From: Microbacterium pullorum
GTDB lineage: Bacteria > Actinomycetota > Actinomycetes > Actinomycetales > Microbacteriaceae
NCBI RefSeq assembly: GCF_014836535.1
Contig: NZ_JACSQP010000002.1
Coordinates: 248,001-312,000, forward strand
Length of the DNA: 64,000 nt
Reading direction: 5' to 3'
The notes beneath the pieces are model-generated. The model ran no database searches and was not told the origin of the DNA. It was given only the letters and a program-made list of their open reading frames with translations. The position numbers and the translations under genes were made by a program. Positions 27,996 through 38,325 of the stretch are shown one piece after another; the stretch's first letter is position 1; the number at the start of each line of letters is the position of its first letter.

Positions 27996-29906
27996 TCAGG
28001 CGTTGGCGTCCTGGCGCTTGAGGCGAGCGGTCGCACGGGCGCGCTCGTTGGCATCCAGGTTGACCTTGCGGATGCGCACGATCTCGGGCGTCACCTCGAC
28101 GCATTCGTCGTCGCGGGCGAACTCGAGGCTCTCCTCCAGCGTCAGGATCCGCGGCGGCGTCATCGACTCGAAGGTGTCGGAGCTCGCGGCACGCATGTTC
28201 GTGAGCTTCTTCTCCTTCGTGATGTTCACGTCCATGTCATCGGCGCGCGAGTTCTCGCCGACGACCATGCCCTCGTAGACCTCCTGGGTGGGCTGGACGA
28301 AGAACGACATCCGCTCCTGCAGGGCGATCATCGCGAACGGCGTGACGACACCGGCGCGGTCGGCCACGACCGACCCGTTCTGGCGCGTCTGGATGTGTCC
28401 GGCCCACGGCTCGTAGCCGTGCGAGATGGCGTTGGCGATGCCGGTGCCGCGGGTGGTGGTGAGGAACTCGGTGCGGAAGCCGATGAGACCGCGCGAGGGG
28501 ACGATGAACTCCATACGCACCCAGCCGGTGCCGTGGTTGGTCATGTTCTCCATGCGGCCCTTGCGGGCGGCCAGCAGCTGTGTGATCGCACCGAGGTAAT
28601 CCTCGGGCGCGTCGATGGTCAGGTGCTCGAAGGGCTCGTGCGTCTTGCCGTCGATCTGCTTCGTCACCACCTGGGGCTTGCCGACGGTCAGCTCGAAGCC
28701 CTCACGGCGCATGTTCTCCACGAGGATGGCCAGCGCCAGCTCACCGCGGCCCTGCACCTCCCACGCGTCGGGACGACCGATGTCGACGACCTTCAGCGAG
28801 ACGTTGCCGATGAGCTCGCGGTCGAGGCGGTCCTTGACCATGCGGGCGGTGAGCTTGTGTCCCTTGACCTTGCCGACCAGCGGCGAGGTGTTGGTGCCGA
28901 TCGTCATCGAGATGGCCGGCTCGTCGACGTGGATCTGCGGCAGCGGCCGCACGTCATCGGGGTCGGCGATCGTCTCGCCGATCGTGATGTCCTCGAAGCC
29001 CGCGATGGCGACGATGTCGCCGGGGCCGGCGGACTCGGCCGGGTAGCGGTCGAGGGCGCGGGTCTTCATCAGCTCGGTGATGCGAGCGTTGCTGGTGGTG
29101 CCGTCAGAGCGCACCCAGGCGACCGTCTGTCCCTTCTTCAACGTGCCGTTGAAGATGCGCAGCAGAGCGAGGCGACCGAGGAACGGCGAGGAGTCGAGGT
29201 TCGTGACCCAGGCCTGCAGCGGCGCCTCGTCGTCGTACGACGGCGCGGGGACGTGCTGCAGGATCGCCTCGAACAGCGGCTCGAGGTCGTCGTTGTCGGG
29301 GAGGCTGCCGTTCTCGGGGCGGTTGCGCGAGGCGGCCCCGGCACGACCGGAGGCGTAGACCACGGGGACGTCCAGCAGCGCGTCGACATCGAGGTCGGGC
29401 ACGTCGTCCTGCAGGTCGGAGGCGAGCCCCAGCAGCAGGTCGTGCGCTTCTTCCTCGACCTCGGCGATGCGGGCGTCGGGTCGGTCGGTCTTGTTGACGA
29501 GCAGGATGACCGGGAGCTTGGCCTCCAGCGCCTTGCGCAGCACGAAGCGCGTCTGCGGCAGCGGACCCTCACTGGCATCCACCAGCAGCACGACACCGTC
29601 GACCATCGACAGGCCGCGCTCGACCTCACCACCGAAGTCGGCGTGACCGGGGGTGTCGATGACGTTGATCGTCACGGGGACGTCGGAGTGCAGTCCGTTG
29701 TAGGTGATCGCCGTGTTCTTGGCGAGGATCGTGATGCCCTTTTCGCGCTCGAGGTCGTTCGAGTCCATCGCCCGCTCCTCCATGTGCTCATGCGAGCCGA
29801 AGGAGCCGGTCTGGCGCAGCATGGCGTCGACGAGCGTCGTCTTGCCGTGGTCGACGTGCGCGACGATAGCGACATTACGGAGGTCGGGACGGAGGGCGTG
29901 CGCCAT
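27996..29906 (-). CDS. typA: Translational GTPase TypA/BipA
   Basis: A 636-residue ribosome-associated GTPase. G motifs: [12 protein letters not shown] (G1), EKGITI (G2), [13 protein letters not shown] (G3), [12 protein letters not shown] (G4) and YASGRAG (G5). EF-G-like domains III and V follow and the protein ends in the BipA C-terminal domain ([18 protein letters not shown]). ATG 29906 with AAGGAT upstream is preferred; a longer in-phase opening to 30110 has no family sequence. The upstream binding-protein gene recalls the M. tuberculosis typA-lpqW pair. Confidence 0.95.
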   Translation of the reverse strand: MAHALRPDLRNVAIVAHVDHGKTTLVDAMLRQTGSFGSHEHMEERAMDSNDLEREKGITILAKNTAITYNGLHSDVPVTINVIDTPGHADFGGEVERGLSMVDGVVLLVDASEGPLPQTRFVLRKALEAKLPVILLVNKTDRPDARIAEVEEEAHDLLLGLASDLQDDVPDLDVDALLDVPVVYASGRAGAASRNRPENGSLPDNDDLEPLFEAILQHVPAPSYDDEAPLQAWVTNLDSSPFLGRLALLRIFNGTLKKGQTVAWVRSDGTTSNARITELMKTRALDRYPAESAGPGDIVAIAGFEDITIGETIADPDDVRPLPQIHVDEPAISMTIGTNTSPLVGKVKGHKLTARMVKDRLDRELIGNVSLKVVDIGRPDAWEVQGRGELALAILVENMRREGFELTVGKPQVVTKQIDGKTHEPFEHLTIDAPEDYLGAITQLLAARKGRMENMTNHGTGWVRMEFIVPSRGLIGFRTEFLTTTRGTGIANAISHGYEPWAGHIQTRQNGSVVADRAGVVTPFAMIALQERMSFFVQPTQEVYEGMVVGENSRADDMDVNITKEKKLTNMRAASSDTFESMTPPRILTLEESLEFARDDECVEVTPEIVRIRKVNLDANERARATARLKRQDANA

Positions 29907-29987
29907 CGGTGATCCTTGCGGGGAGAGGGGAAAAAGAGGTGTGGCACACGCCCGAAATGACGAGGCCGACACTCCAGGATACCGGAA

Positions 29988-30018
29988 GCGGGGCGGGACC
30001 CGGTGGATCCCGCCCCGC
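29988..30018 (-). terminator. Hairpin between binding-protein gene and typA
   Basis: Arms 29988-29998 (GCGGGGCGGGA) and 30008-30018 are perfectly complementary over 11 bp. It lies 40 nt after the stop of the substrate-binding gene and 82 nt ahead of typA on the minus strand, so it likely separates the two transcripts. Confidence 0.65.
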
Positions 30019-30057
30019 GAAGGGTGCGTCAGAGGACGCTCAACTGTGTGCCGTGGC

Positions 30058-31737
30058 TCAGGAAGCCCAGCCCACGAGCGTCCAGTCGATGGTCTCGAAC
30101 TGGGTGGCACCCCAGTTGACGAGGCCGTCCTTGACCGCGTAGACGTTCGGCAGCGGAGCGATCGGGAACATGGGCACGTACTCCCAGATCACGTCGTTGA
30201 TCTCCTTGGCCGTCTCGATGCGTGCATCCGGGTCGAGCTCGGCGTTGGCGGTCGCCCACAGGTCGCCGAGCGACTCGTCGGTGACACCGGTGAAGTTCGA
30301 CTCGGAGTCCAGCGGGTAGAACAGCGCCTCGGTCGAGGTGATCGGGAACGCCGTGCCCACCCACGAGAACGACACCATCTCGAAGTCACCCGGGATGACG
30401 TAGTCGCTGAAGTAGTTGTTCGCGGGAACCGTGGTCAGCTCGACGGGAATGCCGAAGTCACCGAGGTCGGCCTGCACCTGCTCGGCGCGCTGGATGTTGG
30501 TGGCCGTGTCAGCGGGGACCGTGACGCTCAGCTCGAGAGCCTCGCCGTCCTTCTCCCAGCCGTCGCCGACCTTCTCGTAGCCGGCCTCTTCGAGGAACGC
30601 GGCGGCGGCGTCGAGGTCGTACGGGTACGCCTTGTCCTCGTAGCCCTCCTGGCCGGGCATGAAGATGTAGTCACCGGAGGTGACCGCGGGCGCGCCGACC
30701 GGCGTGTTCGCCGACGCGGCGATCTGCTCGCGGTTCACGGCCGAGGCGACGGCCTTGCGGACGTTGACGTCGGAGAGGGGGCCCTCCTTGGCGTTCATCG
30801 TGACGTGGGTCCAGGTGACGCCACCGGACGTCTGGATCGCTGCGTCCTCGCGCGACTGCGCCGTGGAGTACAGGTCGGCGTTGGCCGAGATGTACAGCGC
30901 ATCGAGCTCATCGTTGGCGAACGACGAGCCCTGCTGGTCCTGGCTGACGACGCGGAAGTAGATGGTCTCGAGCTTGGGCGTCTCGCCCCACCACTCGGGG
31001 TTGCGCTCGAGGGTGAGCACCTGTCCGGTCGTGTCGACCTCGGCGATGCGGAACGGGCCCGAGGAGGGCACGGGCTGCGTGCGGTAGCCGTCGTTGTACG
31101 CGGCGGGGTCGTTCGCGATGGCTGCGGGCAGCAGACCACCGGTGAACAGCGCCTGCCAGTCGGCGTAGACCGAGGCGAACGTGACGACGACGTGGAACTC
31201 GTCATCGCCCTGCTCGACCGAGGAGATGTCTTCCCAGCCGGCGGTCGACGCGGGCAGGTAGGCCTCGTTCGTGCCGTTCTGCGAGGTCCATGCCGCCTGG
31301 TAGTCGGCGACCGTGATGGGCGTGCCGTCCTCCCAGACCGCGTCCGGGTTCAGCTTGAGCTCGACGATCTGCGGGTCCTCGCTGGTGACCTCCGCCGAGA
31401 CGGCATAGTCCTCGTTGAGGACCGGCGTGCCGCCCTCATCGATCTTGAAGGGGCCACCGGTCGTCGGCTCGACGATGTCGTTGGTGTCCGCCTCGTTGCC
31501 GTCGATCTGGTTGATGTTGAAGTTCGACGGGAACTGGCCGACGCCGAGCGTCAGGGTGCCACCATCGGTGACCTCTGCCGCGTCCGCGCGGACCCATGCC
31601 GTGGCCGGAAGCTCGACAGCCTCGGTGGGCTCGGCGTCGCTGGGACCGGTGTTGCCGGCAGCACAGCCCGTGACGATGAGCGCAGCCGCGCCGAGCATCG
31701 CCAGGGAGCCGAACGCCTTTGCATTCTTCATGCGCAT
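30058..31737 (-). CDS. ABC importer substrate-binding lipoprotein, family 5 (LpqW-like)
   Basis: A 559-residue SBP_bac_5 protein. The signal peptide (residues 1-24) ends in a lipobox LIVTGC with Cys25 for lipid attachment. A Ser/Glu-rich linker and the family-5 fold follow, including [34 protein letters not shown] text and [14 protein letters not shown]. It should present oligopeptides or related ligands to the permeases encoded just upstream. Placed at the end of its operon, next to typA, it also resembles LpqW, a mycobacterial relative that has left transport for cell-wall regulation. Here a complete transporter is adjacent, so transport is the simpler reading. Confidence 0.88.
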   Translation of the reverse strand: MRMKNAKAFGSLAMLGAAALIVTGCAAGNTGPSDAEPTEAVELPATAWVRADAAEVTDGGTLTLGVGQFPSNFNINQIDGNEADTNDIVEPTTGGPFKIDEGGTPVLNEDYAVSAEVTSEDPQIVELKLNPDAVWEDGTPITVADYQAAWTSQNGTNEAYLPASTAGWEDISSVEQGDDEFHVVVTFASVYADWQALFTGGLLPAAIANDPAAYNDGYRTQPVPSSGPFRIAEVDTTGQVLTLERNPEWWGETPKLETIYFRVVSQDQQGSSFANDELDALYISANADLYSTAQSREDAAIQTSGGVTWTHVTMNAKEGPLSDVNVRKAVASAVNREQIAASANTPVGAPAVTSGDYIFMPGQEGYEDKAYPYDLDAAAAFLEEAGYEKVGDGWEKDGEALELSVTVPADTATNIQRAEQVQADLGDFGIPVELTTVPANNYFSDYVIPGDFEMVSFSWVGTAFPITSTEALFYPLDSESNFTGVTDESLGDLWATANAELDPDARIETAKEINDVIWEYVPMFPIAPLPNVYAVKDGLVNWGATQFETIDWTLVGWAS

Positions 31738-31801
31738 GTGATCGTTCCTCTCGGTTTTCTTGGGGCTCTTCGGCAGGGGGGACTGCTGTGCCGAAGGGGT
31801 C

Positions 31802-33934
31802 TCAACCGGCCTTCGCCAGTGCGGCGTCGTCCACCAGTGACGACTTGTCGACGTGATGGCAGGCGACCTGCGCCCGGCCGTGCGGCCGGAGAGCGGGATC
31901 TTCCTCGCGGCAGAGCACGCGATCCTTCTCGTCGATCAGAGCGTACAGGGGGCAGCGGGTGCGGAAGCGACACCCGGTGATCTCCTGCGTGGGGCTGGGC
32001 AGATCGCCCTGCAGCAGGATCCGGTTGCGACCCTTCTCGATCCTCGGGTCGGGGATCGGCGCGGCCGAGATGAGGGCCTTCGTGTACGGATGCCGCGGGT
32101 TGTCGAACACTTCGGCCACCGGGCCCTGCTCGATGACGGCGCCCAGGTACATCACGGCGACGTCGTCGGCGATCTGCCGGACGACCGCGAGGTCGTGGGC
32201 GACGAAGATGTACGACAGCCCGAGACGCTCCTTGAGGTCTTCGAGCAGGTTGATGACACCCGCCTGGATCGACACGTCCAGCGCCGACACCGGCTCGTCG
32301 AGCACGATGATCGACGGGTTGGTCGCCAGCGCCCGCGCGATGCCGATGCGCTGCCGCTGGCCGCCGGAGAACTCGTGCGGGTAGCGGTCGATCATCCGCG
32401 GGTCCAGCCCCACCAGTTCGAGCAGCTCCAGCGCCCGCGCGTCGCGCTGCGCCTTGGGGGCCTTCTGCACGAGGAGCGGCTCGGTGATGACCTCGCCGAT
32501 GGGAAGACGGGGGTCGATGGCGCCCATCGGGTCCTGGAAGACGATCTGCACGTCGCGGCGCAGCTTCTGACGCTCGCGCTTGCTGACCGTGGCGACGTCC
32601 TTGCCCGCGATCGAGATGGTGCCGTGCTGCGGCGCGGTCATCTCCATGATCTCGAGGATCGTCGTGGTCTTGCCGCACCCCGACTCCCCCACGAGGCCCA
32701 GAGTGCGCCCGGGACGCAGCGAGAACGACACACCGTCCACGGCGCGCACGGTGCCCACGCGCCGGGGGAAGATTCCGCCCTTCATCAGCGGGAAGGCGCG
32801 CTTGAGATCGGTGACCTCGATGATCGGTGCCGAGTCCTGCTCGAGCTTCTCAACGGCCAGCGGCTCGGGCCGGGGGAAGATCTCGCCGCGCGTGATGGCA
32901 CCCGAGGAGATCTCGTCGGCGCGGATGCAGGCGGCCATGTGCGGGGTCACGGCATCCGGATCGTGCGTGACCAGCGACGGCTCGATCTCGCGGCACGCGT
33001 CGATCGCGATGGGGCAGCGTGCCGCGAACGGGCAGCCGGTCGGCAGGTCCGCCAGCGACGGCGGGCGCCCCTCGAGCGGCACGAGGCGCTCCTGGCCGGC
33101 GGTGATCATGTTGGGCACCGAGCGCAGCAGACCGATCGTGTACGGCATCTGCGGCTCGTGGAAGACGCGGTCGGTCTCGCCGAGTTCGACGAGCTTGCCG
33201 GCGTACATGACCGCGACCCGGTCGGCATGACCTGCGACGACCCCGAGGTCGTGTGTGATCAGCACGACGGCGGCGCCGGTGACCTCCTGCGCCTTCTCGA
33301 GCACCTCGAGGATCTGCGCCTGGATCGTCACGTCCAGCGCCGTCGTCGGCTCGTCGGCGATGATCACCTGCGGGTCGTTGGCGATGGCCATCGCAATCAT
33401 GGCGCGCTGGCGCATGCCGCCGGAGTACTCGTGCGGGAAGGCGCGGGCACGGCGGTCGGGATCGGGGATGCCGACGAGTGTCAGCAGCTCGACGGCACGG
33501 GCGCGGGCGGCGTTCTCGGAGAGCTTGCCGTCGTGCACGCGCAGCGCCTCGGCGATCTGGTCGCCGACGGAGTACACCGGGGTGAGCGCCGACAGCGGAT
33601 CCTGGAACACCATGGCGAGCTTCTTGCCGCGCAGCCGCGACAGCTCGGCATCCTTCATGCCGAGGAGCGACTGCCCCTCGAGCTCGATCTCGCCGGTGAT
33701 CTGCGCCGTCGACGGGAGCAGGCCCATGACAGCCAGCGACGACACCGACTTGCCCGAGCCCGACTCGCCGACGATGCCGAGGAACTCCCCCGGGTGCACG
33801 TCGTACGAGATGCCGCGCACGGCCTGCACGGGGTTGCCGTTTCGCTGCGGGAACGTGACCGTCAAGTCCCGCACCGACAGCAGCGGCGAGGAACGACGGG
33901 CGGAGGCGGGCAGGGACAGGGACGCGTCAGTCAC
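31802..33934 (-). CDS. Fused double ATPase of a peptide ABC importer (DppD-DppF type)
   Basis: A 710-residue protein with two nucleotide-binding domains. First half: [35 protein letters not shown]. Second half: [36 protein letters not shown]. Each half ends in an oligopeptide-transporter C-terminal segment with a Cys motif ([15 protein letters not shown] and GCRFRTRCP...LC), seen in Dpp/Opp ATPases that may hold an Fe-S cluster. GTG 33934 overlaps the upstream permease stop by 8 nt and has AGGAAA ahead. It powers the two adjacent permeases. Confidence 0.92.
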   Translation of the reverse strand: MTDASLSLPASARRSSPLLSVRDLTVTFPQRNGNPVQAVRGISYDVHPGEFLGIVGESGSGKSVSSLAVMGLLPSTAQITGEIELEGQSLLGMKDAELSRLRGKKLAMVFQDPLSALTPVYSVGDQIAEALRVHDGKLSENAARARAVELLTLVGIPDPDRRARAFPHEYSGGMRQRAMIAMAIANDPQVIIADEPTTALDVTIQAQILEVLEKAQEVTGAAVVLITHDLGVVAGHADRVAVMYAGKLVELGETDRVFHEPQMPYTIGLLRSVPNMITAGQERLVPLEGRPPSLADLPTGCPFAARCPIAIDACREIEPSLVTHDPDAVTPHMAACIRADEISSGAITRGEIFPRPEPLAVEKLEQDSAPIIEVTDLKRAFPLMKGGIFPRRVGTVRAVDGVSFSLRPGRTLGLVGESGCGKTTTILEIMEMTAPQHGTISIAGKDVATVSKRERQKLRRDVQIVFQDPMGAIDPRLPIGEVITEPLLVQKAPKAQRDARALELLELVGLDPRMIDRYPHEFSGGQRQRIGIARALATNPSIIVLDEPVSALDVSIQAGVINLLEDLKERLGLSYIFVAHDLAVVRQIADDVAVMYLGAVIEQGPVAEVFDNPRHPYTKALISAAPIPDPRIEKGRNRILLQGDLPSPTQEITGCRFRTRCPLYALIDEKDRVLCREEDPALRPHGRAQVACHHVDKSSLVDDAALAKAG

Positions 33935-34859
33935 GGTTGTTTCCTGAAGTCGGATCGATGGCATCGCGCAGGGCGTCACCGACGAGGCTGATGGCGAAGA
34001 GCAGGATGATGAGCACGCCCGCGGGGAACACGAACAGCCACGGGCGGGTGACCGCAGCCGAGGCGCCGTCGGCGAGCAGGTTGCCGAGCGAGATCTCGGG
34101 CTTCTGCACGCCGAAGCCGAAGTAGCTCAGCGACGTCTCCGCCATGATCGCGGCGACCACGCCCAGCGTGGCGTCGATGATCAGCAGCGAGGCGATGTTG
34201 GGGATGATGTGGCGGCGCAGGATGCCACCGGAGGACATGCCCATGTAGCGCGCCGCACGCACGAAGTCGCGGTTGCGCAGCGACCTGGTCTGGTTGCGCA
34301 CGACCTGCGCCATGATCATCCAGCTGAACGCGGCGAGGAAGATCGTCAGCGCGAGCCACGACAGTCCCTTCACCAGCGGGCTCAGCAGCACGAAGATGTA
34401 GAACGACGGGATCACCAGCAGCAGGTGGATCATCCAGCTGAGGGTGCGGTCGGTCCAGCCGCCGATGTAGCCGGCGGCCGCGCCGATGAACGCGGCGATG
34501 AGGGTCGCGGCGGGACCGGCGATCATGCCGATGATGAGCGACTTCTGCAGGCCCGACAGCGTCTGGGCGTAGATGTCCTGCCCGATCGCGTTCGTCCCGA
34601 ACCAGTGCAGCGTGGTCGGGCCCATGTTCATGTTGTAGGGATCGCGGTCGGTGGGACCGAACGGGTAGACCAGCGGCGCCACGAAGGCCATCAGCACGAG
34701 GGCGACGAAGATGCCGAACCCCACCCAGAACCGCGGCATGCGCCGCAGCCGCTGCCACACCAGCGCGGGGCGTGAGAGTGGCTTGCGGGCCAGTCCCGGT
34801 TCCTCGGCGACGCTCTCACCGGTCAGCGGCGCTTCGAGTGCTTCCTGTTGCATCGCCAT
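33927..34859 (-). CDS. Peptide ABC importer permease, DppC-like
   Basis: A 310-residue permease from ATG 34859. It has a cytosolic N-terminal leader, a first helix (FWVGFGIFVALVLMAFVAPLVYP), a periplasmic segment (GPTTLHWFGTNAIGQDIYAQTL) and the core BPD_transp_1 helices. The EAA-type loop, RNRDFVRAARYMGMSSGGILRRHIIPN, contacts the ATPase. It ends with an 8-nt overlap into the ATPase gene and starts 2 nt after the DppB-like permease stop. Confidence 0.92.
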   Translation of the reverse strand: MAMQQEALEAPLTGESVAEEPGLARKPLSRPALVWQRLRRMPRFWVGFGIFVALVLMAFVAPLVYPFGPTDRDPYNMNMGPTTLHWFGTNAIGQDIYAQTLSGLQKSLIIGMIAGPAATLIAAFIGAAAGYIGGWTDRTLSWMIHLLLVIPSFYIFVLLSPLVKGLSWLALTIFLAAFSWMIMAQVVRNQTRSLRNRDFVRAARYMGMSSGGILRRHIIPNIASLLIIDATLGVVAAIMAETSLSYFGFGVQKPEISLGNLLADGASAAVTRPWLFVFPAGVLIILLFAISLVGDALRDAIDPTSGNNRD

Positions 34860-34861
34860 GA

Positions 34862-35845
34862 TCAGCTCCGGACTCTCGGGTCGAGGGCGGCGTAGAGGAT
34901 CTCCGACAGGGTGGACGAGAACAACACCAGGATCGCGAGGAAGAGCGTGCCTCCCGCGGCGGCATTGATGTCGTTCTGCGTCACCGCCTGCAGTTGGAAC
35001 TCGCCCATGCCGCGCCAGCTGAAGACGATCTCGAGCATCGCGGAGCCGGCGATCAGCGTGCCGAACGAGTACGCGAAGAACGTCGACATCGGGATGAGCG
35101 CGATGCGCACGCCGTGACGGAACAGTGCCTGGGAACGGGGCAGACCCTTGGCGCGGGCGGTGCGGATGTAGTCGGCACCCAGCACGTCGAGCATGACGTT
35201 GCGCTGGTAGCGCGAGTACGACGCCGCTCCCATCAGCACGAGCGCGATCGTCGGCAGCAGCAGGTGGATCGCCCGGTCGGCCGCCAGATCCCACCACGAG
35301 CCGTTGATGCCCGCCGAGTAGGAGCCGGTGAACCGGATGGCCTGCGTGCCGATGAGCTGGTTGAAGGCGGTGGCGGCGATCATCAGCAGCACGCCGATGA
35401 CGAAGGTCGGCGTGGCGAAGACGATGTACGACGCGTAGGTCGTGATCTGGTCGCTCGCCTTGTACTGGCGCACGGCGCCCCACACACCCACGAGCACGCC
35501 GACCACGGCGCCGATGATCGAGCCGAGCAGCAGCAGCTGGAGGCTCGTCCCGGCGCGCGCGCCGATCTCGGCGACCACATCCTGGCCGCCGACGGTGACG
35601 CCCAGCGACCCCTGCGTGAACAGGTTCACGAGCCAGTCCCACAACCGCTGCAGCACCGGCACGTCAGGGCTCACGCCCATCTCGGCGAGCTTCGCGTCGA
35701 TCGTCGCCTGCGGCGGGCGGGGGTTCATCCCGTAGTAGCGCTGGGCGGGATCGAGGATCACGCTGGCGAGCACATACACGAGGCACGTCGCCAGCAGGCT
35801 CAGGAAGGCGTAGTTGACGAATCGCCTCAAGACGTACAGCGTCAC
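34862..35845 (-). CDS. Peptide ABC importer permease, DppB-like
   Basis: A 327-residue permease from GTG 35845 (VTLYVLRRFVNYAFLSLLA). The long extracytoplasmic loop between helices 1 and 2 (ILDPAQRYYGMNPRPPQATIDAKL) and the EAA loop (LGADYIRTARAKGLPRSQALFRHGVR) identify the DppB/OppB type. It is the first gene of the downstream transporter operon, ahead of a 225-nt spacer that carries a palindromic site. Confidence 0.92.
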   Translation of the reverse strand: MTLYVLRRFVNYAFLSLLATCLVYVLASVILDPAQRYYGMNPRPPQATIDAKLAEMGVSPDVPVLQRLWDWLVNLFTQGSLGVTVGGQDVVAEIGARAGTSLQLLLLGSIIGAVVGVLVGVWGAVRQYKASDQITTYASYIVFATPTFVIGVLLMIAATAFNQLIGTQAIRFTGSYSAGINGSWWDLAADRAIHLLLPTIALVLMGAASYSRYQRNVMLDVLGADYIRTARAKGLPRSQALFRHGVRIALIPMSTFFAYSFGTLIAGSAMLEIVFSWRGMGEFQLQAVTQNDINAAAGGTLFLAILVLFSSTLSEILYAALDPRVRS

Positions 35846-36015
35846 GGCATCGACCGCCTGATCCGAGGTGTTTCGCGCACGCTCATCGTATTTCGATCTC
35901 CCTCAACAGCTGGAAGCAGGGACCTGGCACACCGTGGCCGCCCTGGCCTTGATTCTTAGACCCTAACCCGCAGGACTCACCGCCCTGGACGTGAAAGCCG
36001 GGACTATGCAACAAC

Positions 36016-36029
36016 GTGACAATTCTCAC
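36016..36029. promoter_or_regulatory. Imperfect palindrome upstream of the second peptide-transporter operon
   Basis: GTGACAATTCTCAC is symmetric at 12 of 14 positions (GTGA-N6-TCAC with an AATT core). It lies about 170 nt upstream of the DppB-like gene, in the 225-nt intergenic region 35846-36070 that otherwise shows no gene. It is AT-richer than its surroundings and could be an operator. No regulator is adjacent and I cannot name one. Confidence 0.3.
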
Positions 36030-36070
36030 ATGACTCGCTAAGCGGACTCGTCGCCGCCTCCCAGCCGCGA

Positions 36071-36643
36071 TCATGCGGCCGTCGCGACGATGAACACCGC
36101 GGTCCCTGCCCAGATCGCGAGCCCTGCCAGGAGGGCGAGCGTCACCCCGTTCCACTGGTGCTGCACCGCTGCGCCCGCGCTGCCGGAATCGCGGGAGTCC
36201 TCCCACTGCTGCCGGATCAGCTCGGTGTCGCTGAAGCGCGCGGCATCGGCCTCGCCGTTGTCGCGTGCGAAGGGGCGCCGCCTCGGGGGACGCAGGCTCG
36301 GCCCCCCGAAGGCCCTCACCCGCGAACCGTCGTCGACGTGCACCGTCAGCTGCCAGCGGGTGCCGATGTCTGTGACACGACCCCACGGCACCGTCGTGCG
36401 GCGCAGGATGTTCACGACGGTGATGCCTGCGGCATCCGTCTCGACCCGCGGCTCGTACACCACGGCGTACACGACCCAGACGATGAGCAGCACCCACGGC
36501 GCCAGCAGCATGGTCTCCCCGAGACCCGCGCGCACGAGGGCATCGCCCAGGAGGAACACCGCCACGACGCCGGCGACGATCATGCTGACCGTCCCCGACG
36601 TCGAGCGGAAGATCCGCCTGTCAGGCATGCCGGACCAGCTCAC
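36071..36643 (-). CDS. PH-domain-like membrane protein
   Basis: A 190-residue protein. Two transmembrane helices (about residues 18-36 and 44-63) precede a bacterial PH-like beta domain (YEPRVETDAAGITVVNILRRTTVPWGRVTDI...WQLTVHVDDGSRVRAFGG), and a third helix closes the protein. This layout is common in actinobacterial PH-domain membrane proteins. GTG 36643 overlaps the upstream ATPase stop, so it is translationally coupled to the first peptide transporter although its role there is unclear. Confidence 0.75.
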   Translation of the reverse strand: MSWSGMPDRRIFRSTSGTVSMIVAGVVAVFLLGDALVRAGLGETMLLAPWVLLIVWVVYAVVYEPRVETDAAGITVVNILRRTTVPWGRVTDIGTRWQLTVHVDDGSRVRAFGGPSLRPPRRRPFARDNGEADAARFSDTELIRQQWEDSRDSGSAGAAVQHQWNGVTLALLAGLAIWAGTAVFIVATAA

Positions 36644-38325
36644 GCAGCCGGTTCCGCCGTGCCCGCGCCGAGCGGGATCGAGGCGCCGGGGATGGCGTCG
36701 AGCAGGCGCCGGGTGTACTCCTCGGCCGGGTTGGCGAAGATCTCGTCGACGGTGCCCTGCTCGACGATCTTGCCCCGCTCCATGACCGACACGAAGTCGG
36801 CGACGACACGCACCACCGCGAGGTCATGCGTGATGAACAGGTAGGTGAGTCCGAGCTCGGACTGCAGGTCGGCCAGCAGCTGCAGGATCTGATCCTGCAC
36901 CAGCACGTCCAGCGCCGAGACCGCTTCGTCGAGCACGACCAGGTCTGGCTTGAGCGCGAGGGCACGGGCGATGGCGACGCGCTGACGCTGCCCGCCGGAC
37001 AGCTCGTTCGGGTAGCGGGATGCCAGCTCCTGCGGCAGCGCCACCTGGTCGAGCAGCTCGGCCACGCGGGCGCGACGCGATGCCGCGTCGCCGACCTTGT
37101 GCACATCGAGCGGCTCCGAGATGGTGCCGCCGATGCTGCGCAGCGGATCGAGCGATCCGTAGGGGTCCTGGAAGACCGGCTGCATGCGGCGGCGGAGCGC
37201 GAACGCCTCGCGACCGCTCAGGCGACCGACATCCATGCCGTCGATGAGGATCGAGCCGGAGGTGGCGGGCTCGAGTCCCAGCACCATCTTCGCGATCGTC
37301 GACTTGCCCGACCCCGACTCCCCCACCAGCGCCATGGTGCGCCCGCGCGGGATCTGGAACGAGACACCGTCGACGGCCCGGAACCGCTCGCTGCGGAACG
37401 AGCCCTGACGGATCTTGTACTCCTTGACGAGGTCGGTGACGACCACGGCATCCTCTGCCGTCGCCAGGTCCGCCTCGTGCTTGATGCCTCGGTCCACGGC
37501 GCTGGCCTGAATGCGCTGCGAGGCGAGGCTCGGGGCCGCCGCCACCAGACGCTGCGTGTACGGGTGCTGCGGGTTCTCGAGGATCTCCCGGCTCGGACCG
37601 GACTCGACGATCTCGCCCTGGTTCATCACCACGATCGTGTCGGCGCGCTCGGCGGCCAACCCCAGGTCATGCGTGATGAGGAGCACCGAGGTGCCCTTCT
37701 CAGCCGTGAGCGAGGCCATGTGGTCGAGGATCACGCGCTGCACCGTGACATCCAGCGCCGAGGTCGGCTCGTCGGCGATCAGCAGCTTGGGGTCGGCGGC
37801 GAGGCCGATGCTGATGAGCGCGCGCTGGCGCATACCGCCCGAGAACTGGTGCGGGAACTGGTGCAGGCGCCGCTCGGCGTCGGCCAGGCCCGCTTGCTGC
37901 AGCACCTCGATGGCGCGACGCTCGACCTCCTTGCGACCGGTGGCGATGCCGTTGGCGCGGATCGCCTCCTTCACCTGGAAGCCGATGCTCCACACCGGGT
38001 TGAGGTTGGACATCGGGTCCTGCGGCACGAAGCCGATGTCGCGGCCGCGGATGCGCTCCATCTGCGCCTTCGTGAGCGAGGTGAGGTCGGTCCCCTCGAG
38101 CACGATCGAGCCGCCGGTGACGTGTCCGGTTCCCGGCAGCAGGTTCACGATCGCCGAGGCGGTCGTGGACTTTCCCGAGCCGGATTCGCCGACGATCGCG
38201 ACGGTCTCGCCGCGGTGGATGTCGAGGTCGATGCCGTGCAGCACCTCATTCGAGGTCTTGCCGGAGTCGAACGCGACCTTCAGATCGCGGATCGACAGCA
38301 GTGGCGTACGGTTCTCGGTGGTCAT
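36640..38325 (-). CDS. Fused double ATPase of a second peptide ABC importer
   Basis: A 561-residue double ATPase. First half: [37 protein letters not shown]. Second half: [36 protein letters not shown] (Ala replaces the usual Pro after Walker B). It lacks the C-terminal Cys motifs that the other double ATPase in this window carries, and is about 150 residues shorter. ATG 38325 overlaps the permease stop by 4 nt. The open phase upstream of the ATG is a shadow of the permease. Confidence 0.92.
   Translation of the reverse strand: MTTENRTPLLSIRDLKVAFDSGKTSNEVLHGIDLDIHRGETVAIVGESGSGKSTTASAIVNLLPGTGHVTGGSIVLEGTDLTSLTKAQMERIRGRDIGFVPQDPMSNLNPVWSIGFQVKEAIRANGIATGRKEVERRAIEVLQQAGLADAERRLHQFPHQFSGGMRQRALISIGLAADPKLLIADEPTSALDVTVQRVILDHMASLTAEKGTSVLLITHDLGLAAERADTIVVMNQGEIVESGPSREILENPQHPYTQRLVAAAPSLASQRIQASAVDRGIKHEADLATAEDAVVVTDLVKEYKIRQGSFRSERFRAVDGVSFQIPRGRTMALVGESGSGKSTIAKMVLGLEPATSGSILIDGMDVGRLSGREAFALRRRMQPVFQDPYGSLDPLRSIGGTISEPLDVHKVGDAASRRARVAELLDQVALPQELASRYPNELSGGQRQRVAIARALALKPDLVVLDEAVSALDVLVQDQILQLLADLQSELGLTYLFITHDLAVVRVVADFVSVMERGKIVEQGTVDEIFANPAEEYTRRLLDAIPGASIPLGAGTAEPAA

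Noticed and set aside
28395..29912. Plus-strand open frame opposite typA
   Set aside because: Shadow frame without recognisable family sequence or ribosome site; typA motifs are complete on the minus strand.
31853..33991. Long plus-strand frame opposite the double ATPase
   Set aside because: Runs of Arg/Asp/Gly/His with no motif; both ATPase domains on the minus strand are intact.
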